From Thioclava sp. GXIMD4216 (GTDB lineage: Bacteria; Pseudomonadota; Alphaproteobacteria; Rhodobacterales; Rhodobacteraceae): DNA of 64,000 bases. The stretch lies in contig NZ_CP149926.1 in the NCBI RefSeq assembly GCF_037949285.1, forward strand, positions 124,001 through 188,000, in the 5' to 3' direction. Below are positions 26,159-35,099 of this stretch, in pieces. A model generated the notes under the pieces. That model was not told the DNA's origin. It searched no databases and saw only the letters and a program-made list of their open reading frames with translations. The first letter of the stretch is position 1. Each line of letters begins with the position of its first letter. The position numbers were made by a program, and so were the translations under genes.

Positions 26159-27529
26159 TCAGTAGCTATACTCGCTGTAGATCTTGGACAGATCGCCCTG
26201 CCATTCGCCGTGGTATTTCTCCAGCAGCTCATCGGCAGGTACGCGGCCCGAATCCACGCTTTCTTCCAGCGCGTTCAGGAAGTGGGTCTCGTCGGGCACC
26301 AACCCGCCCGAGCCGGGCTTGGCACGGGATTTCAGCCCCGAACGCGAGATCGCAACCGCCTCACGCGCCAGATCATGCAGCTTGATACCGTTATATTCGC
26401 CCTGAAGCGCGTCTTTCGCCGCCGCACGGCGCAGGCCCTCTCGGGTCTCGTGGTCCCAGCCCTTTACCAGATCCCATGCCGCATCCAGCGCCGACTGATC
26501 ATAGGTCAGCCCCACCCAGAAGGCAGGCAAAGCGCAAAGACGGCGCCACGGGCCACCATCGGCACCGCGCATCTCGATGAATTTCTTCACCCGCGCCTCG
26601 GGGAAGACGGTAGTCATATGGTCCGCCCAATCCGAAAGCGTCGGCTTCTCGCCCGGCAGCGCGGGCAGCTCGCCCTTCAGGAAGTCGCGGAAAGACTGGC
26701 CAAGCGCGTTGATATATTTGCCGTCGCGATAGACGAAATACATCGGCACATCGAGGACATAATCCACCCAAGCCTGATAGCCGAAGCCCTCTTCAAACAC
26801 GAAGGGCAGCATGCCGGTGCGGGCCTCATCAAGGTTCTGCCAGACATTGGCGCGCCAAGATTTGAACCCGTTGGGCTTGCCATCAAGGAAGGGCGAATTG
26901 GCAAACAGCGCGGTGGCCACCGGCTGTAGCGACAGCGCCACGCGCATCTTCTGCACCATATCGGCCTCGGAGGCGAAATCGAGGTTCACCTGAACCGTGC
27001 AGGTCCGGTACATCATGGTTTTGCCCATGGTGCCGACGCTGTCCATATAGTCGGTCATCAGCCGGTAGCGGCCCTTGGGCATCATCGGCATCTCGGCCTC
27101 GGACCATTGCGGGGCCGCACCCAGCCCGATGAAACGCGCGCCGATCTTATCGGCAATGCTCTGCACTTCGCGCAGGTGCTGGTTCACCTCGTCGCAGGTC
27201 TGGTGGATGGTCTCCAAAGGCGCGCCCGACAGTTCCAGCTGGCCACCCGGCTCAAGGCTGACATTGGCACCATTATGGGTCAGGCCGATGATATTGCCCT
27301 GCTCTTCGACAGGCGTCCAGCCATAGGTATCGCGCAGCCCTTCCAGCATCGCCCTGATCGAACAGGGGCCCTCATAGGGCAGCGGCTTCTGGGCCTTTTC
27401 GCAATAGCCGAATTTCTCGTGCTCGGTGCCGATACGCCATGCATCCTTGGGCTTTTCACCCTCGGCCATATAGGCGGCAAGCTGCGCGAAATCTTCGATC
27501 GGGCCACCGCCCTGCTGCGGAATGGACAT
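26159..27529 (-). CDS. gshA: glutamate-cysteine ligase (plant/alphaproteobacterial GCS2 type)
   Basis: Cytoplasmic enzyme of 456 residues for the first step of glutathione synthesis, joining glutamate and cysteine with ATP. It belongs to the group shared by alphaproteobacteria and plant plastids, seen from RIGTEHEKFGY (about residue 32), GANVSLEPGGQLELSGAPL, MMYRTCTVQVNLDF and FIEMRGADGGPW. It is unrelated in sequence to the E. coli GshA. No gshB adjoins. A terminator follows directly, and about 80 bases separate it from the membrane protein gene upstream. Confidence 0.95.
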   Translation of the reverse strand: MSIPQQGGGPIEDFAQLAAYMAEGEKPKDAWRIGTEHEKFGYCEKAQKPLPYEGPCSIRAMLEGLRDTYGWTPVEEQGNIIGLTHNGANVSLEPGGQLELSGAPLETIHQTCDEVNQHLREVQSIADKIGARFIGLGAAPQWSEAEMPMMPKGRYRLMTDYMDSVGTMGKTMMYRTCTVQVNLDFASEADMVQKMRVALSLQPVATALFANSPFLDGKPNGFKSWRANVWQNLDEARTGMLPFVFEEGFGYQAWVDYVLDVPMYFVYRDGKYINALGQSFRDFLKGELPALPGEKPTLSDWADHMTTVFPEARVKKFIEMRGADGGPWRRLCALPAFWVGLTYDQSALDAAWDLVKGWDHETREGLRRAAAKDALQGEYNGIKLHDLAREAVAISRSGLKSRAKPGSGGLVPDETHFLNALEESVDSGRVPADELLEKYHGEWQGDLSKIYSEYSY

Positions 27530-27608
27530 GGACGCTCCTAATTCATTGTGGCCCTTGGAAGGGCAAGAGGTGTGACGATTACGCGATCAAGTCAAGCGCA
27601 ATGACAGT

Positions 27609-28109
27609 CTATCCTGATGCACGTTTCCATAAAACCTGTGCGGTCACGCGCTGATCCAAGGCCGCGGAAATCGCCCGCATGTCGGTTCCGGGCAAGCTGG
27701 CATAGGCGTCGTATAATTGCGCCGCGCCCGCGGCATCGACGGGAATCAGAAGCGCCTGCCCGTCCGCGGTCTTCAGCCGCCACAGATGGCGACCGTTCAG
27801 ATGCAACAGCCGGATCTCGGCCAGATCGCGCAGCGCCACCTGCCCGCCCAGCAGACGCCCCGCGCCGAAATAGCCGATCTGGCCCTCGTCGATCTCCACC
27901 ACGCCCGGCGCGCCCACATCGCGGGCAAAGCGCAGCCTGCGCCAGTCCACCACCGCCCAGGCCAGGGCCGCCGCCACCAGCGCCAGCCCCGCAGGCAGCA
28001 GCACCCAGCCGCCCAGCCGGCACAGCCATAGCCCCAAGCCCAGAGGCACAAGCGCCAGCAGCACTTCGGAATGGCGCGCCAGCGCGTGACGGAGTTCGGG
28101 ACGGATCAT
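27609..28109 (-). CDS. membrane protein of unknown function (166 aa)
   Basis: A protein of about 166 residues with two adjacent hydrophobic helices (VLLALVPLGLGLWLCRL and LLPAGLALVAAALAWAVV). A C-terminal beta-rich domain follows (VEIDEGQIGYFGAGRLLGGQ, RLLHLNGRHLWRLKTADGQA), resembling PH-like or DUF domains on membrane anchors. The start is uncertain: 28109 (MIRPELRHAL) gives the compact form but has no Shine-Dalgarno sequence, while an ATG at 28172 has GGCAGGAG nine bases upstream and would add 21 residues. Function not assignable. It is divergent from an SRPBCC protein. Confidence 0.65.
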   Translation of the reverse strand: MIRPELRHALARHSEVLLALVPLGLGLWLCRLGGWVLLPAGLALVAAALAWAVVDWRRLRFARDVGAPGVVEIDEGQIGYFGAGRLLGGQVALRDLAEIRLLHLNGRHLWRLKTADGQALLIPVDAAGAAQLYDAYASLPGTDMRAISAALDQRVTAQVLWKRASG

Positions 28110-28228
28110 GGCAGGGGCCTGCTGAGAGATAGTCACGGAACTCTTGCTTGGGTCCTGCCGGAATGCAACCATTTGCGCAGGCTCCTGCCCGCCCGATGGC
28201 GCGCAGCCCCCTGTTCGCGGAGGCATGA

Positions 28229-28636
28229 ATGGACAAGATCACCGTCACCACCACAATCAACGCCCCTGTCGGGACCGTCTGGGCCGCCTATACCGACGCC
28301 GCCCGGATTCCACACTGGAACTTCGCCACACCCGACTGGCACTGCCCCGAGGCCGAGGTCGATCTGCGCGTCGGCGGGCGCGTCGTGTCGCAGATGGCCG
28401 CAAAGGACGGCAGCCTGTCCTTCGCGTTCGGCGCAACCTATACCGAGGTCACCCCGCCCCATCGGCTGGCCATCCGCATGGATGACGGGCGCGAGGCGGT
28501 CACCCGCTTCGAAGCGATGCAAGGCCGCACCACCGTGACCACCTGCTTTGACCCCGAGACGCAAAACCCCGTCGCCATGCAGCAGATGGGCTGGCAGGCG
28601 ATCTTGGAGAATTTCCGCCGCTACCTTGAGGGGTGA
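28229..28636 (+). CDS. SRPBCC (AHSA1/START-like) domain protein
   Basis: Cytoplasmic protein of 135 residues folding as a helix-grip hydrophobic-ligand binder. It opens ITVTTTINAPVGTVWAAYTD, the typical first strand of the AHSA1 group. VDLRVGGRVV and an ATYTEVTPPHRLAI strand follow. The C-terminal long helix WQAILENFRRYLE ends the domain. The role in bacteria is usually unknown (stress or polyketide-like ligand binding). GGAGG lies five bases before ATG. Its stop abuts that of the convergent SDR gene. Confidence 0.87.
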   Translation: MDKITVTTTINAPVGTVWAAYTDAARIPHWNFATPDWHCPEAEVDLRVGGRVVSQMAAKDGSLSFAFGATYTEVTPPHRLAIRMDDGREAVTRFEAMQGRTTVTTCFDPETQNPVAMQQMGWQAILENFRRYLEG

Positions 28637-29383
28637 TCAGCCGTTGATCGTGGCAAAAGCCGCCTCATAGCGGCCTTCGGCCTCTGCAAATCGCTGGAAA
28701 TGCACCCGCTCGACCAAGATCTCGTCTGGCACCTCTGCTGCGGTCATCTGGGCAACCACCTCCTGAATGAACTGTGCAAGCGGCAGCGCTGCGGCAACCT
28801 GCGACTGGCCCGGCGTCAGTTCGGTGGCCACCAGAGGCGGCGCGATCTCGTGCACGCGCACCGGGCTATCGCGCAGTTGGTGACGCAGCGATTGCGACCA
28901 CGAATGGATCGCGGCTTTGCTGGCCGAATAGACCGGCGTCGCCGCCTTTGGCACAAAGGCCAGCCCCGATGACACGGTGACCAGCGCGGAATGCGACTGC
29001 GCGCGCAGATGCGGCAGCAGCAGGGCCGCAAGCTGGATCGGCGCGGTCAGATTGGTGGCGATGGTGCGATGGGCCACATCAAGGCGGACCGGATCGGCGG
29101 TATAGTCCTCGGGTTCCATGATGCCCGCATTCACGATCACCGTGTCCAGATCGGGATGCTCGGCCAGCAGTCGGGGCGCGAATGCCGCGACCGCCTGCAC
29201 GTCGGTGACATCGAGGTAATAGCCCGCCATATCGGGATTGCGCGCCAGAGTGGCCTGCAGGCTGTCCGCTTTGCGCCCCGTGATGATGATCCGGTTGCCA
29301 GCCGCCTGCAATGCCTCGGCCAGCGCCTGACCGATGCCGGAATTGCCACCGGTGATAAGGATGGTGCGATTGATGAAGCTCAT
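28637..29383 (-). CDS. short-chain dehydrogenase/reductase (DltE-like)
   Basis: NAD(P)-dependent oxidoreductase of 248 residues. Cofactor site TGGNSGIGQALAEAL, the NAG motif in VIVNAGIM, the catalytic serine in LVTVSSGLAF and YSASK with the Tyr/Lys pair are all present. It is closest in feel to the DltE-like SDR subgroup. The start at 29383 follows AAAGGA. It is divergent from a HxlR-type regulator with a 101-base gap holding an ATACT/AGTAT inverted repeat, so the regulator probably controls this gene, perhaps in response to an aldehyde or quinone. Confidence 0.92.
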   Translation of the reverse strand: MSFINRTILITGGNSGIGQALAEALQAAGNRIIITGRKADSLQATLARNPDMAGYYLDVTDVQAVAAFAPRLLAEHPDLDTVIVNAGIMEPEDYTADPVRLDVAHRTIATNLTAPIQLAALLLPHLRAQSHSALVTVSSGLAFVPKAATPVYSASKAAIHSWSQSLRHQLRDSPVRVHEIAPPLVATELTPGQSQVAAALPLAQFIQEVVAQMTAAEVPDEILVERVHFQRFAEAEGRYEAAFATING

Positions 29384-29457
29384 GGTCTGTCCTTTCCCTT
29401 GCTGGCAACAAGATGCGGCCTCTGCTATCTTCGGGAAAGAAGGCACCGGAAAGATTT

Positions 29458-29479
29458 ATACTTACCCGAAAGAGAGTAT
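29458..29479. promoter_or_regulatory. candidate HxlR-type operator
   Basis: Inverted repeat ATACT-N12-AGTAT in the divergent gap, six bases ahead of the regulator's start. HxlR/YodB/HypR-family operators are typically TACT...AGTA palindromes, so this fits autoregulation and control of the SDR. Confidence 0.5.
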
Positions 29480-29484
29480 GGCCC

Positions 29485-29886
29485 ATGTCCGCCGATGATC
29501 TGCGCAAAGACCTCAACGCCCTGCCCTGCGATCCGGCGGTGGACCGGCTGGTGGAAGAGATCATCGGGCGAGTGGCGGACAAATGGACGATGCTCCTGAT
29601 CGAGATCCTGACCGAGCGTGACTGCGCCCGTTTTGGCGAGCTGTCGCGCGCCTGCACCGGCATCAGCCAGAAGATGCTGACCCAGACCCTGCGCGCGATG
29701 GAACGCGACGGGCTGGTCAATCGCACGGTCTATCCGGTGGTGCCGCCCAAGGTAGAATACCGGCTGACCGAGCTAGGGCTGGGGCTGTCGAAGGCCTTCT
29801 GCGGCGTCTGGCTTTGGGCAGAGGCGAATTACGACATGATCGAGCGGGCACGGAAAGACTTCGCGGCCCGCTCGAACGGTGGGTAA
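29485..29886 (+). CDS. HxlR/MarR-type winged-helix regulator
   Basis: DNA-binding protein of 133 residues in the HxlR family. The hallmark VADKWTMLLIEILTE is followed by RFGELSRACTGISQKMLTQT (recognition helix region) and the wing VYPVVPPKVEYRLTELG. An N-terminal cysteine (Cys15 in NALPCDPAVD) sits where redox-sensing HxlR members such as YodB and HypR carry their thiol switch. Divergent from the SDR gene it probably regulates. The start at 29485 was chosen because GAGAG precedes it and it matches family length. The stop meets that of convergent rsmE. Confidence 0.9.
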   Translation: MSADDLRKDLNALPCDPAVDRLVEEIIGRVADKWTMLLIEILTERDCARFGELSRACTGISQKMLTQTLRAMERDGLVNRTVYPVVPPKVEYRLTELGLGLSKAFCGVWLWAEANYDMIERARKDFAARSNGG

Positions 29887-30612
29887 TCAGCCCCAATCCC
29901 CCAGCGCGGATTGCCATAGCGTGATCGCCGCGCAAACGGCGGTATCGGCACGCAGGATGCGCGGCCCGAGGCTGACCGGCGTGACATAATCGAGGCTGCG
30001 CAGCATATCTCGCTCGACCGGAGAAAAGCCGCCCTCCGGCCCGATCAGGATCGCCCAGGGGCCGGGGGTCAGCTGGGCCAATGTCTGGGCGGGGCCGACA
30101 AGGCTTTCATCGCAAAACAGGATACGCCGCGTATCGTCCCAGCCCCGCAGAAGCTGCATCAGGCTCTGCATCTCGGTGACTTCGGGCACATAGGTACCAA
30201 GGCATTGCTCGGCGGCTTCCATCGCATGGGCCTGCGCGCGGTCCTGTTTGATCCGGCCCGCATTGGTGAATTCGGTCTGCACGGGAAGGATGCGGGCACA
30301 GCCCAGTTCCGTCGCCTTTTCCACGATGAAATCAGTGCGCTCTTTCTTGATTGGCGCAAAAAGCAGCCACAGGTCGGGCGGGTCCAGCTGGGGCGCGGCC
30401 TGTTCAACGCAGGTCAGCTCTCCGGCCTTTTTATGGGCGCGGGTGACGGTGGACGTCCATTCGCCATCGCGGCCGTTGAACAGCGCCACAGCACTGCCCT
30501 CCCCTTCGCGCATGACCCCGAAGAGATAGTGTGATTGTTTATCGGTCAGGGCGATGACTTGCCCCTGACCCAGCGGATGATCTACATGAAGACGTATCTT
30601 GGCGCGTTGCAT
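29887..30612 (-). CDS. rsmE: 16S rRNA (uracil1498-N3)-methyltransferase
   Basis: SPOUT-class RNA methyltransferase of 241 residues that methylates U1498 of 16S rRNA. A PUA-like N-terminal domain is followed by the trefoil-knot domain with IKKERTDFIVEKATELG (about residue 88), ILIGPEGGFSPVE (about 190) and the C-terminal LGPRILRADTA, which form the AdoMet pocket. Length and motifs are normal. It starts 11 bases from divergent ubiA, so both promoters overlap the opposing 5' regions. Confidence 0.96.
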   Translation of the reverse strand: MQRAKIRLHVDHPLGQGQVIALTDKQSHYLFGVMREGEGSAVALFNGRDGEWTSTVTRAHKKAGELTCVEQAAPQLDPPDLWLLFAPIKKERTDFIVEKATELGCARILPVQTEFTNAGRIKQDRAQAHAMEAAEQCLGTYVPEVTEMQSLMQLLRGWDDTRRILFCDESLVGPAQTLAQLTPGPWAILIGPEGGFSPVERDMLRSLDYVTPVSLGPRILRADTAVCAAITLWQSALGDWG

Positions 30613-30623
30613 GAGGCAAATCT

Positions 30624-31595
30624 ATGATCGGTGGGCGGAAAACTCCAGAGGCAGACGGTATCGTCTATGACGCCTATGATGGCAACTGGGTCGATCACCG
30701 CGCCCCTGCCCGCCTGCGCCCTCTGTTGCGTCTCAGCCGCGCCGACCGCCCGATCGGCACATGGCTTTTGCTGATGCCCTGCTTCTGGGGCATCGCTCTG
30801 GCCGCCAATGCGACGGGAGGCTTTGGCTGGTGGGACCTCTGGCTGGTCATCGGCTGCACCATCGGGTCGTTCCTGATGCGCGGCGCGGGCTGCACGTGGA
30901 ACGACATCACCGACCGCAAATTCGATGCAGCCGTGGCGCGCACCCGCTCGCGCCCGATCCCCTCGGGGCAGATCTCGGCCAAGGGCGCGCTGGTCTGGGC
31001 CGTGGTGCAATGCCTGATCTCGCTCCTGATCCTGCTGACCTTCAACGCCGCCGCCATCTGGCTGGGCGTGCTGTCGCTGGTGCCCGTGGCGGTCTACCCT
31101 TTTGCCAAACGCTTCACATGGTGGCCGCAGGTCTTTCTGGGGCTGGCCTTCAACTGGGGCGCACTTCTGGCATGGACCGCGCATACCGGCAGCCTCGGAC
31201 TGCCTGCCGTGCTTCTTTATGTCGGCGGGATCAGCTGGACACTGTTCTACGATACGATCTACGCCCATCAGGACAAGGAAGACGACGTTCTGATCGGGGT
31301 AAAATCCACCGCCCGCCTCTTTGCCGAGAAGACTCCGCAATATCTGCTGGGCTTTCTTGTGATTGCCACCACGCTGATGGTGCTGGCGGTTCTGGCAGCC
31401 CTTCTGCCCAATGGGGCCTCGGGCCGACAGCTTCTGCTTTGCCTGTGCGGGCCGCTGGTCTTTGCCGCGCATATGGGATGGCAGCTGTGGCAGCTTGATA
31501 TCGACAACCCCGACCTGTGCCTGAAACTTTTCCGCCGTGCCCAGAAGGCGGGGCTGTTTGCTGCGCTGTTTTTCGCCGTTGGCGCGATTGTGTAA
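30624..31595 (+). CDS. ubiA: 4-hydroxybenzoate polyprenyltransferase
   Basis: Integral membrane prenyltransferase of 323 residues that attaches the polyprenyl tail to 4-hydroxybenzoate in ubiquinone synthesis. The first aspartate-rich motif NDITDRKFDAAV (about residue 93) and the second, YAHQDKEDD (about 213), bind prenyl diphosphate through Mg2+. Eight to nine hydrophobic helices are evident. The sequence RLSRADRPIGTWLLLMP near the start is typical. AGGCAAATCT precedes the ATG. Divergent from rsmE. Confidence 0.96.
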   Translation: MIGGRKTPEADGIVYDAYDGNWVDHRAPARLRPLLRLSRADRPIGTWLLLMPCFWGIALAANATGGFGWWDLWLVIGCTIGSFLMRGAGCTWNDITDRKFDAAVARTRSRPIPSGQISAKGALVWAVVQCLISLLILLTFNAAAIWLGVLSLVPVAVYPFAKRFTWWPQVFLGLAFNWGALLAWTAHTGSLGLPAVLLYVGGISWTLFYDTIYAHQDKEDDVLIGVKSTARLFAEKTPQYLLGFLVIATTLMVLAVLAALLPNGASGRQLLLCLCGPLVFAAHMGWQLWQLDIDNPDLCLKLFRRAQKAGLFAALFFAVGAIV

Positions 31596-31682
31596 GCTTG
31601 CGCGCGTCCCTACGGATTGCGAGAACCCCGCCCACACCGTAAGGAACCGGCATCCCTTTTCTGACCTCGGAGAGCTGACCGC

Positions 31683-33710
31683 ATGCGAAGCAAGATCCTG
31701 ACCGCCACCGCCTTTGGCGCCGCACTCCTCTGTTCGGCCCTTGTTGCGGGCGGCTCGGCCACAGTGATCGAGAAACGCACCAAGTCCGATATCCGTATCG
31801 CCCTCGAGACCTCGGGGCATGGCTGGGCGAAAATCGACACCGACGGGTTGCAGGTTCTGGTCAGCGGCACCGCCCCTTCGGAAGCCGAGCGCCTGCGCAC
31901 CATGACCGTGATCAGCTCCGTCGTGGAAGCCTCGCGCATCCGCGACAATACCGATGTGGTGCAGACCGAAGACCTGACCGCGCCGGATTTCTCGCTTGAA
32001 ATCCTGCGCAATGATGATGGCGTCTCGCTGATCGGGCTGGTGCCCAGCACCACCGACCGCAAGGCCCTGATGTCCACCGTGGCCTCGTTCACGCAGGGCG
32101 GCGAGGTGGTCGATATGCTGGATGTGGCCGATTACCCCGTGCCGAAGGGCTGGAACACCGCCTATAACTTCGCCGTCGAGACGCTGCGCACCCTGCCGCA
32201 TTCGAAGATCTCGGTCGAGGCCGGCAAGGTCTCGGTGACCGCCATCACCGCCTCCAAGCGCGAGAAATCCGACATCGAAACCGCGCTGAACCGTCGCAAA
32301 CCCGACGGGCTGGATCTAAGCTATAACATCTCGGCCCCGCGTCCGGTGATCACCCCGTTCACACTGCGCTTCATCAAGGATGACGAGGGTGCCCGTTTCG
32401 ATGCCTGCTCGGCCGATACCGACCGCGCCAAAACCACAATCCTTGCCGCCGCGCGCAAAGCGGGGGCCGAAGGCGATCTGGGCTGCACCGTGGGCATGGG
32501 CGTGCCCTCGACCGAATGGGCCGATGCCGCCGCGATGGGGATTGCCGCCATCGGTCAGATGGGCGCGGGCACCATTACCTATTCCGATACCGATATCGCG
32601 CTGGATGTCCCTGCAAGCGTCGGCAACGATGCCTTCGATCAGGCGGTGGCCGATCTGGAAACCAACCTGCCCGACGTGTTCTCGCTGCATTCGATCCATG
32701 AACAGCCCAAACAGGTGCAGGCCCAGATTGCCCAGTTTTCGGCCGCACGCGATGCCTCGGGCAAGGTGGTGCTGCGCGGACGGGTGACCAATGCGATGCA
32801 GCGCGACATGGTCGAGAACTATGCCCGTGCGCAATTCGGCTCGAAGGATGTGTCGGGGGCGACCCGCGTCGATGACAGCCTGCCCGCAGATTGGGGCGTG
32901 CGGATGATGGCGGGGCTTGCCGCGCTGGACCAGCTCAATAGCGGGCAGATCACCGTGCGGCCCGATATCCTGCGGGTGTCGGGGATTTCGGGCAATGCTC
33001 AGGCCAGCGACGAGATTTCGCGGCTGCTGTCCAAGCGGCTGGGGGAAGCGGCACGGATCGATCTGTCGGTGCGCTATGACCGGCGTCTTGATCCGGTGCT
33101 GGGCCTGCCCTCGGGGCAGGAATGCGTGACGCGGCTCAACAATGTGCTGTCGGCGCAGAAGATCACCTTCGAGCCGGGTTCGGCCAAAATCGATGCGGCA
33201 GGCGAAACCCCTGTGGAAGCTCTCGCCAAGGCCTATCATAACTGCGAGGATTACAAGCTGGAAATCGACGGCCATACCGACAGTCAGGGCCGCGACGAAA
33301 TGAACATGGCCCTGTCGCGCGACCGTGCGAATGCCGTGCTGGAAGCCTTGGCCGCGCGCGGGGTCCCGGTGCGCAATCTCACGGCGAAAGGCTATGGCGA
33401 GACCCAGCCGATTGCCGATAACGGCACCGAAGCCGGACGCGAAGCCAACCGCCGCATCGAGTTCGTCCTGCTGGATGAGCAGCCTCTGGAAACCGGCGAG
33501 CCGCTGCCCGAAGCCACGGCCAGCGCCACCACGCCGATTGTCGAGGAGGCCAGCAAGGGTGAGGCACAGGCCGATCAGGTGGGCGGCACCGCCGACACCT
33601 CCAGCGATGCGGCTCAGGATCCGCAGATCACGATCCCTGTCGCTCCGGCGGCGAAATCCCCGGGCAAACCCAAATTGCGTCCGGCCGACCTCAAGACTTC
33701 AAAGAACTGA
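31683..33710 (+). CDS. BON/OmpA-domain outer-membrane protein
   Basis: Envelope protein of 675 residues with a signal peptide (LTATAFGAALLCSALVAGG). It has a series of BON-like repeats over roughly residues 35-450 (for example DTDGLQVLVSGTAPSEAERL, VSLIGLVPSTTDRKALMSTV and GKVVLRGRVTNAMQRDMVEN). A C-terminal OmpA peptidoglycan-binding domain is seen at about 480-595 (LEIDGHTDSQGRDEMN, LSRDRANAVLEAL, GYGETQPIADN, NRRIEF), and the protein ends in a Pro/Ala-rich tail. Proteins of this plan are conserved in Rhodobacterales; the function is probably anchoring the outer membrane to peptidoglycan. It is followed after 29 bases by a coiled-coil membrane protein. Confidence 0.9.
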   Translation: MRSKILTATAFGAALLCSALVAGGSATVIEKRTKSDIRIALETSGHGWAKIDTDGLQVLVSGTAPSEAERLRTMTVISSVVEASRIRDNTDVVQTEDLTAPDFSLEILRNDDGVSLIGLVPSTTDRKALMSTVASFTQGGEVVDMLDVADYPVPKGWNTAYNFAVETLRTLPHSKISVEAGKVSVTAITASKREKSDIETALNRRKPDGLDLSYNISAPRPVITPFTLRFIKDDEGARFDACSADTDRAKTTILAAARKAGAEGDLGCTVGMGVPSTEWADAAAMGIAAIGQMGAGTITYSDTDIALDVPASVGNDAFDQAVADLETNLPDVFSLHSIHEQPKQVQAQIAQFSAARDASGKVVLRGRVTNAMQRDMVENYARAQFGSKDVSGATRVDDSLPADWGVRMMAGLAALDQLNSGQITVRPDILRVSGISGNAQASDEISRLLSKRLGEAARIDLSVRYDRRLDPVLGLPSGQECVTRLNNVLSAQKITFEPGSAKIDAAGETPVEALAKAYHNCEDYKLEIDGHTDSQGRDEMNMALSRDRANAVLEALAARGVPVRNLTAKGYGETQPIADNGTEAGREANRRIEFVLLDEQPLETGEPLPEATASATTPIVEEASKGEAQADQVGGTADTSSDAAQDPQITIPVAPAAKSPGKPKLRPADLKTSKN

Positions 33711-33739
33711 CTGGGCAAGAGCCTGCGGGAACATATCAC

Positions 33740-34054
33740 ATGAACAGAACCGAATTCGTCTTTGCGACCGCCATCATCCTGTTTCTGGCTTTCTGCCTGG
33801 GGTGGTTTGCCTGCTGGCTTCTGCACCGCCTGACCCGTGTAAGCAAAGCGGATATGGGCGAGCTGGAACAGATGGCCCATGCGCTGCATGAGGCCGAGGA
33901 CACGCGCGACCGTGCGCTGGCCTATATCGAACATCGCGAGGCCGAACTGACAAACCAGCTACATCAGTCCGAAGCCGAGCTGCGCGCGGCAATGGAGGGG
34001 CTGCGCGACGCCCGCCGCGAGGCCGAGGAACTGCGCGCCAAGCTGGACAGCTAG
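33740..34054 (+). CDS. small membrane-anchored coiled-coil protein (104 aa)
   Basis: A protein of 104 residues with one N-terminal transmembrane helix (VFATAIILFLAFCLGWFACWLL) followed by a nearly uninterrupted charged coiled coil (LEQMAHALHEAEDTRDRALA through LRDARREAEELRAKL). It is very likely co-transcribed with the OmpA-like gene 29 bases upstream and ended by a strong hairpin downstream. It may act as a bitopic partner of the OmpA-domain protein. No named family recognised. Confidence 0.78.
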   Translation: MNRTEFVFATAIILFLAFCLGWFACWLLHRLTRVSKADMGELEQMAHALHEAEDTRDRALAYIEHREAELTNQLHQSEAELRAAMEGLRDARREAEELRAKLDS

Positions 34055-34062
34055 AACCGACC

Positions 34063-34084
34063 GGCGGGCACTCTGCTGCCCGCC
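34063..34084 (+). terminator. strong hairpin after the OmpA operon
   Basis: Perfect 8-base stem GGCGGGCA / TGCCCGCC with a six-base loop, nine bases after the stop. There is no T-run, so termination may be partial; the remaining 120 bases to fdhD contain nothing else obvious. Confidence 0.6.
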
Positions 34085-34206
34085 TTGCGCCCCCTATGCT
34101 CCCTTGCGAAGCCTCGCGCTACGGCAGACGGGACGCAGAAGGCGGGCACCATCGCGACCCCGAGACCAGGCACGGCCAGATCCGGCGGGCGTGTGTTTCC
34201 AAGCGA

Positions 34207-34974
34207 TCAGAGGGCGGTATAATCGGCGCGACCTTCCGGCGCATGGCGCGCCCGCGCGATAAGCTGCACCCCCGCCCGACGCGCCTCCTCGACCGCCAGC
34301 CCCGTAGGCGCCGAGGGCGAGACCAGCGCCGCCGCCCCGAACATCGCCGCTTTCTGCACCAGATCGACCGAAATCCGCGAGGTCATGACAATGGCGCAGC
34401 CCTCGGGCGCATGGCCCGCAGCCAGTGCCGCCCCGACCAGCTTATCAACGGCGTTATGCCGCCCGACATCCTCGCGCAGCAGGACAAGCGCGCCCGCCTT
34501 CCACAGCCCCGCCGCATGACAGGCGCGGGTTTCATCCTGCAAAACCTGCCCCTCGCGCAGCACATCCAGCGCCTTGGCCGCAGCCTGCAGCGTCATCACG
34601 GGCCGGAGCGGACGGCTTGGCACCTCGCGCAGCGCCTGCGACAGGCTGTCGATGCCGCAAAGCCCGCAGCCCACAGGCCCGGCCATCGCGCGCCGGCGGT
34701 CACGAAACGCGCCGCTGGCGGCGGCAGGCAGCCATGCCCGCACCTCGAGACCGCGCGGGCGCGACAGGATTTCGATATCGGACAGCGTCTCCGTGGCCGG
34801 CACGATGCCCTCGGTCAGGGCAAAGCCGCGCAGGAAATCCTCCAGATCCACGGGGGTGGCCATCATGACCGCCTGCGTGACCCCGTCATAGACAAGCGCC
34901 ACCGGCACCTCTTCGATCAGGGGCTCGCTTACGCCCTGCATCAGACCGACCCGCCGGACCGCTTGCATCATCAT
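34207..34974 (-). CDS. fdhD: formate dehydrogenase sulfurtransferase FdhD
   Basis: Chaperone of 255 residues that transfers sulfur from the cysteine desulfurase to the molybdenum cofactor of formate dehydrogenase. The twin cysteine motif GCGLCG (about residue 102), DETRACHAAGL, LLREDVGRHNAVDKLVG and TSRISVDLVQKAAMFG match the family. Three overlapping ATGs (34974, 34971, 34968) follow GGGAGG; the first is given. No formate dehydrogenase genes adjoin in this window, which is unusual since fdhD normally lies at the end of an fds/fdo operon. Confidence 0.94.
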   Translation of the reverse strand: MMMQAVRRVGLMQGVSEPLIEEVPVALVYDGVTQAVMMATPVDLEDFLRGFALTEGIVPATETLSDIEILSRPRGLEVRAWLPAAASGAFRDRRRAMAGPVGCGLCGIDSLSQALREVPSRPLRPVMTLQAAAKALDVLREGQVLQDETRACHAAGLWKAGALVLLREDVGRHNAVDKLVGAALAAGHAPEGCAIVMTSRISVDLVQKAAMFGAAALVSPSAPTGLAVEEARRAGVQLIARARHAPEGRADYTAL

Positions 34975-35099
34975 TGGCCTCCCGCACCGCACCCGCCCCT
35001 TATGCCAAAACCCTCAGGCCTTGGATAGGCGCATCATTTCCGTGAAAACTTCACGAAAAGCACCCCGCCTTGCTTGTAGGGGCATGACCAAGGACTTAC

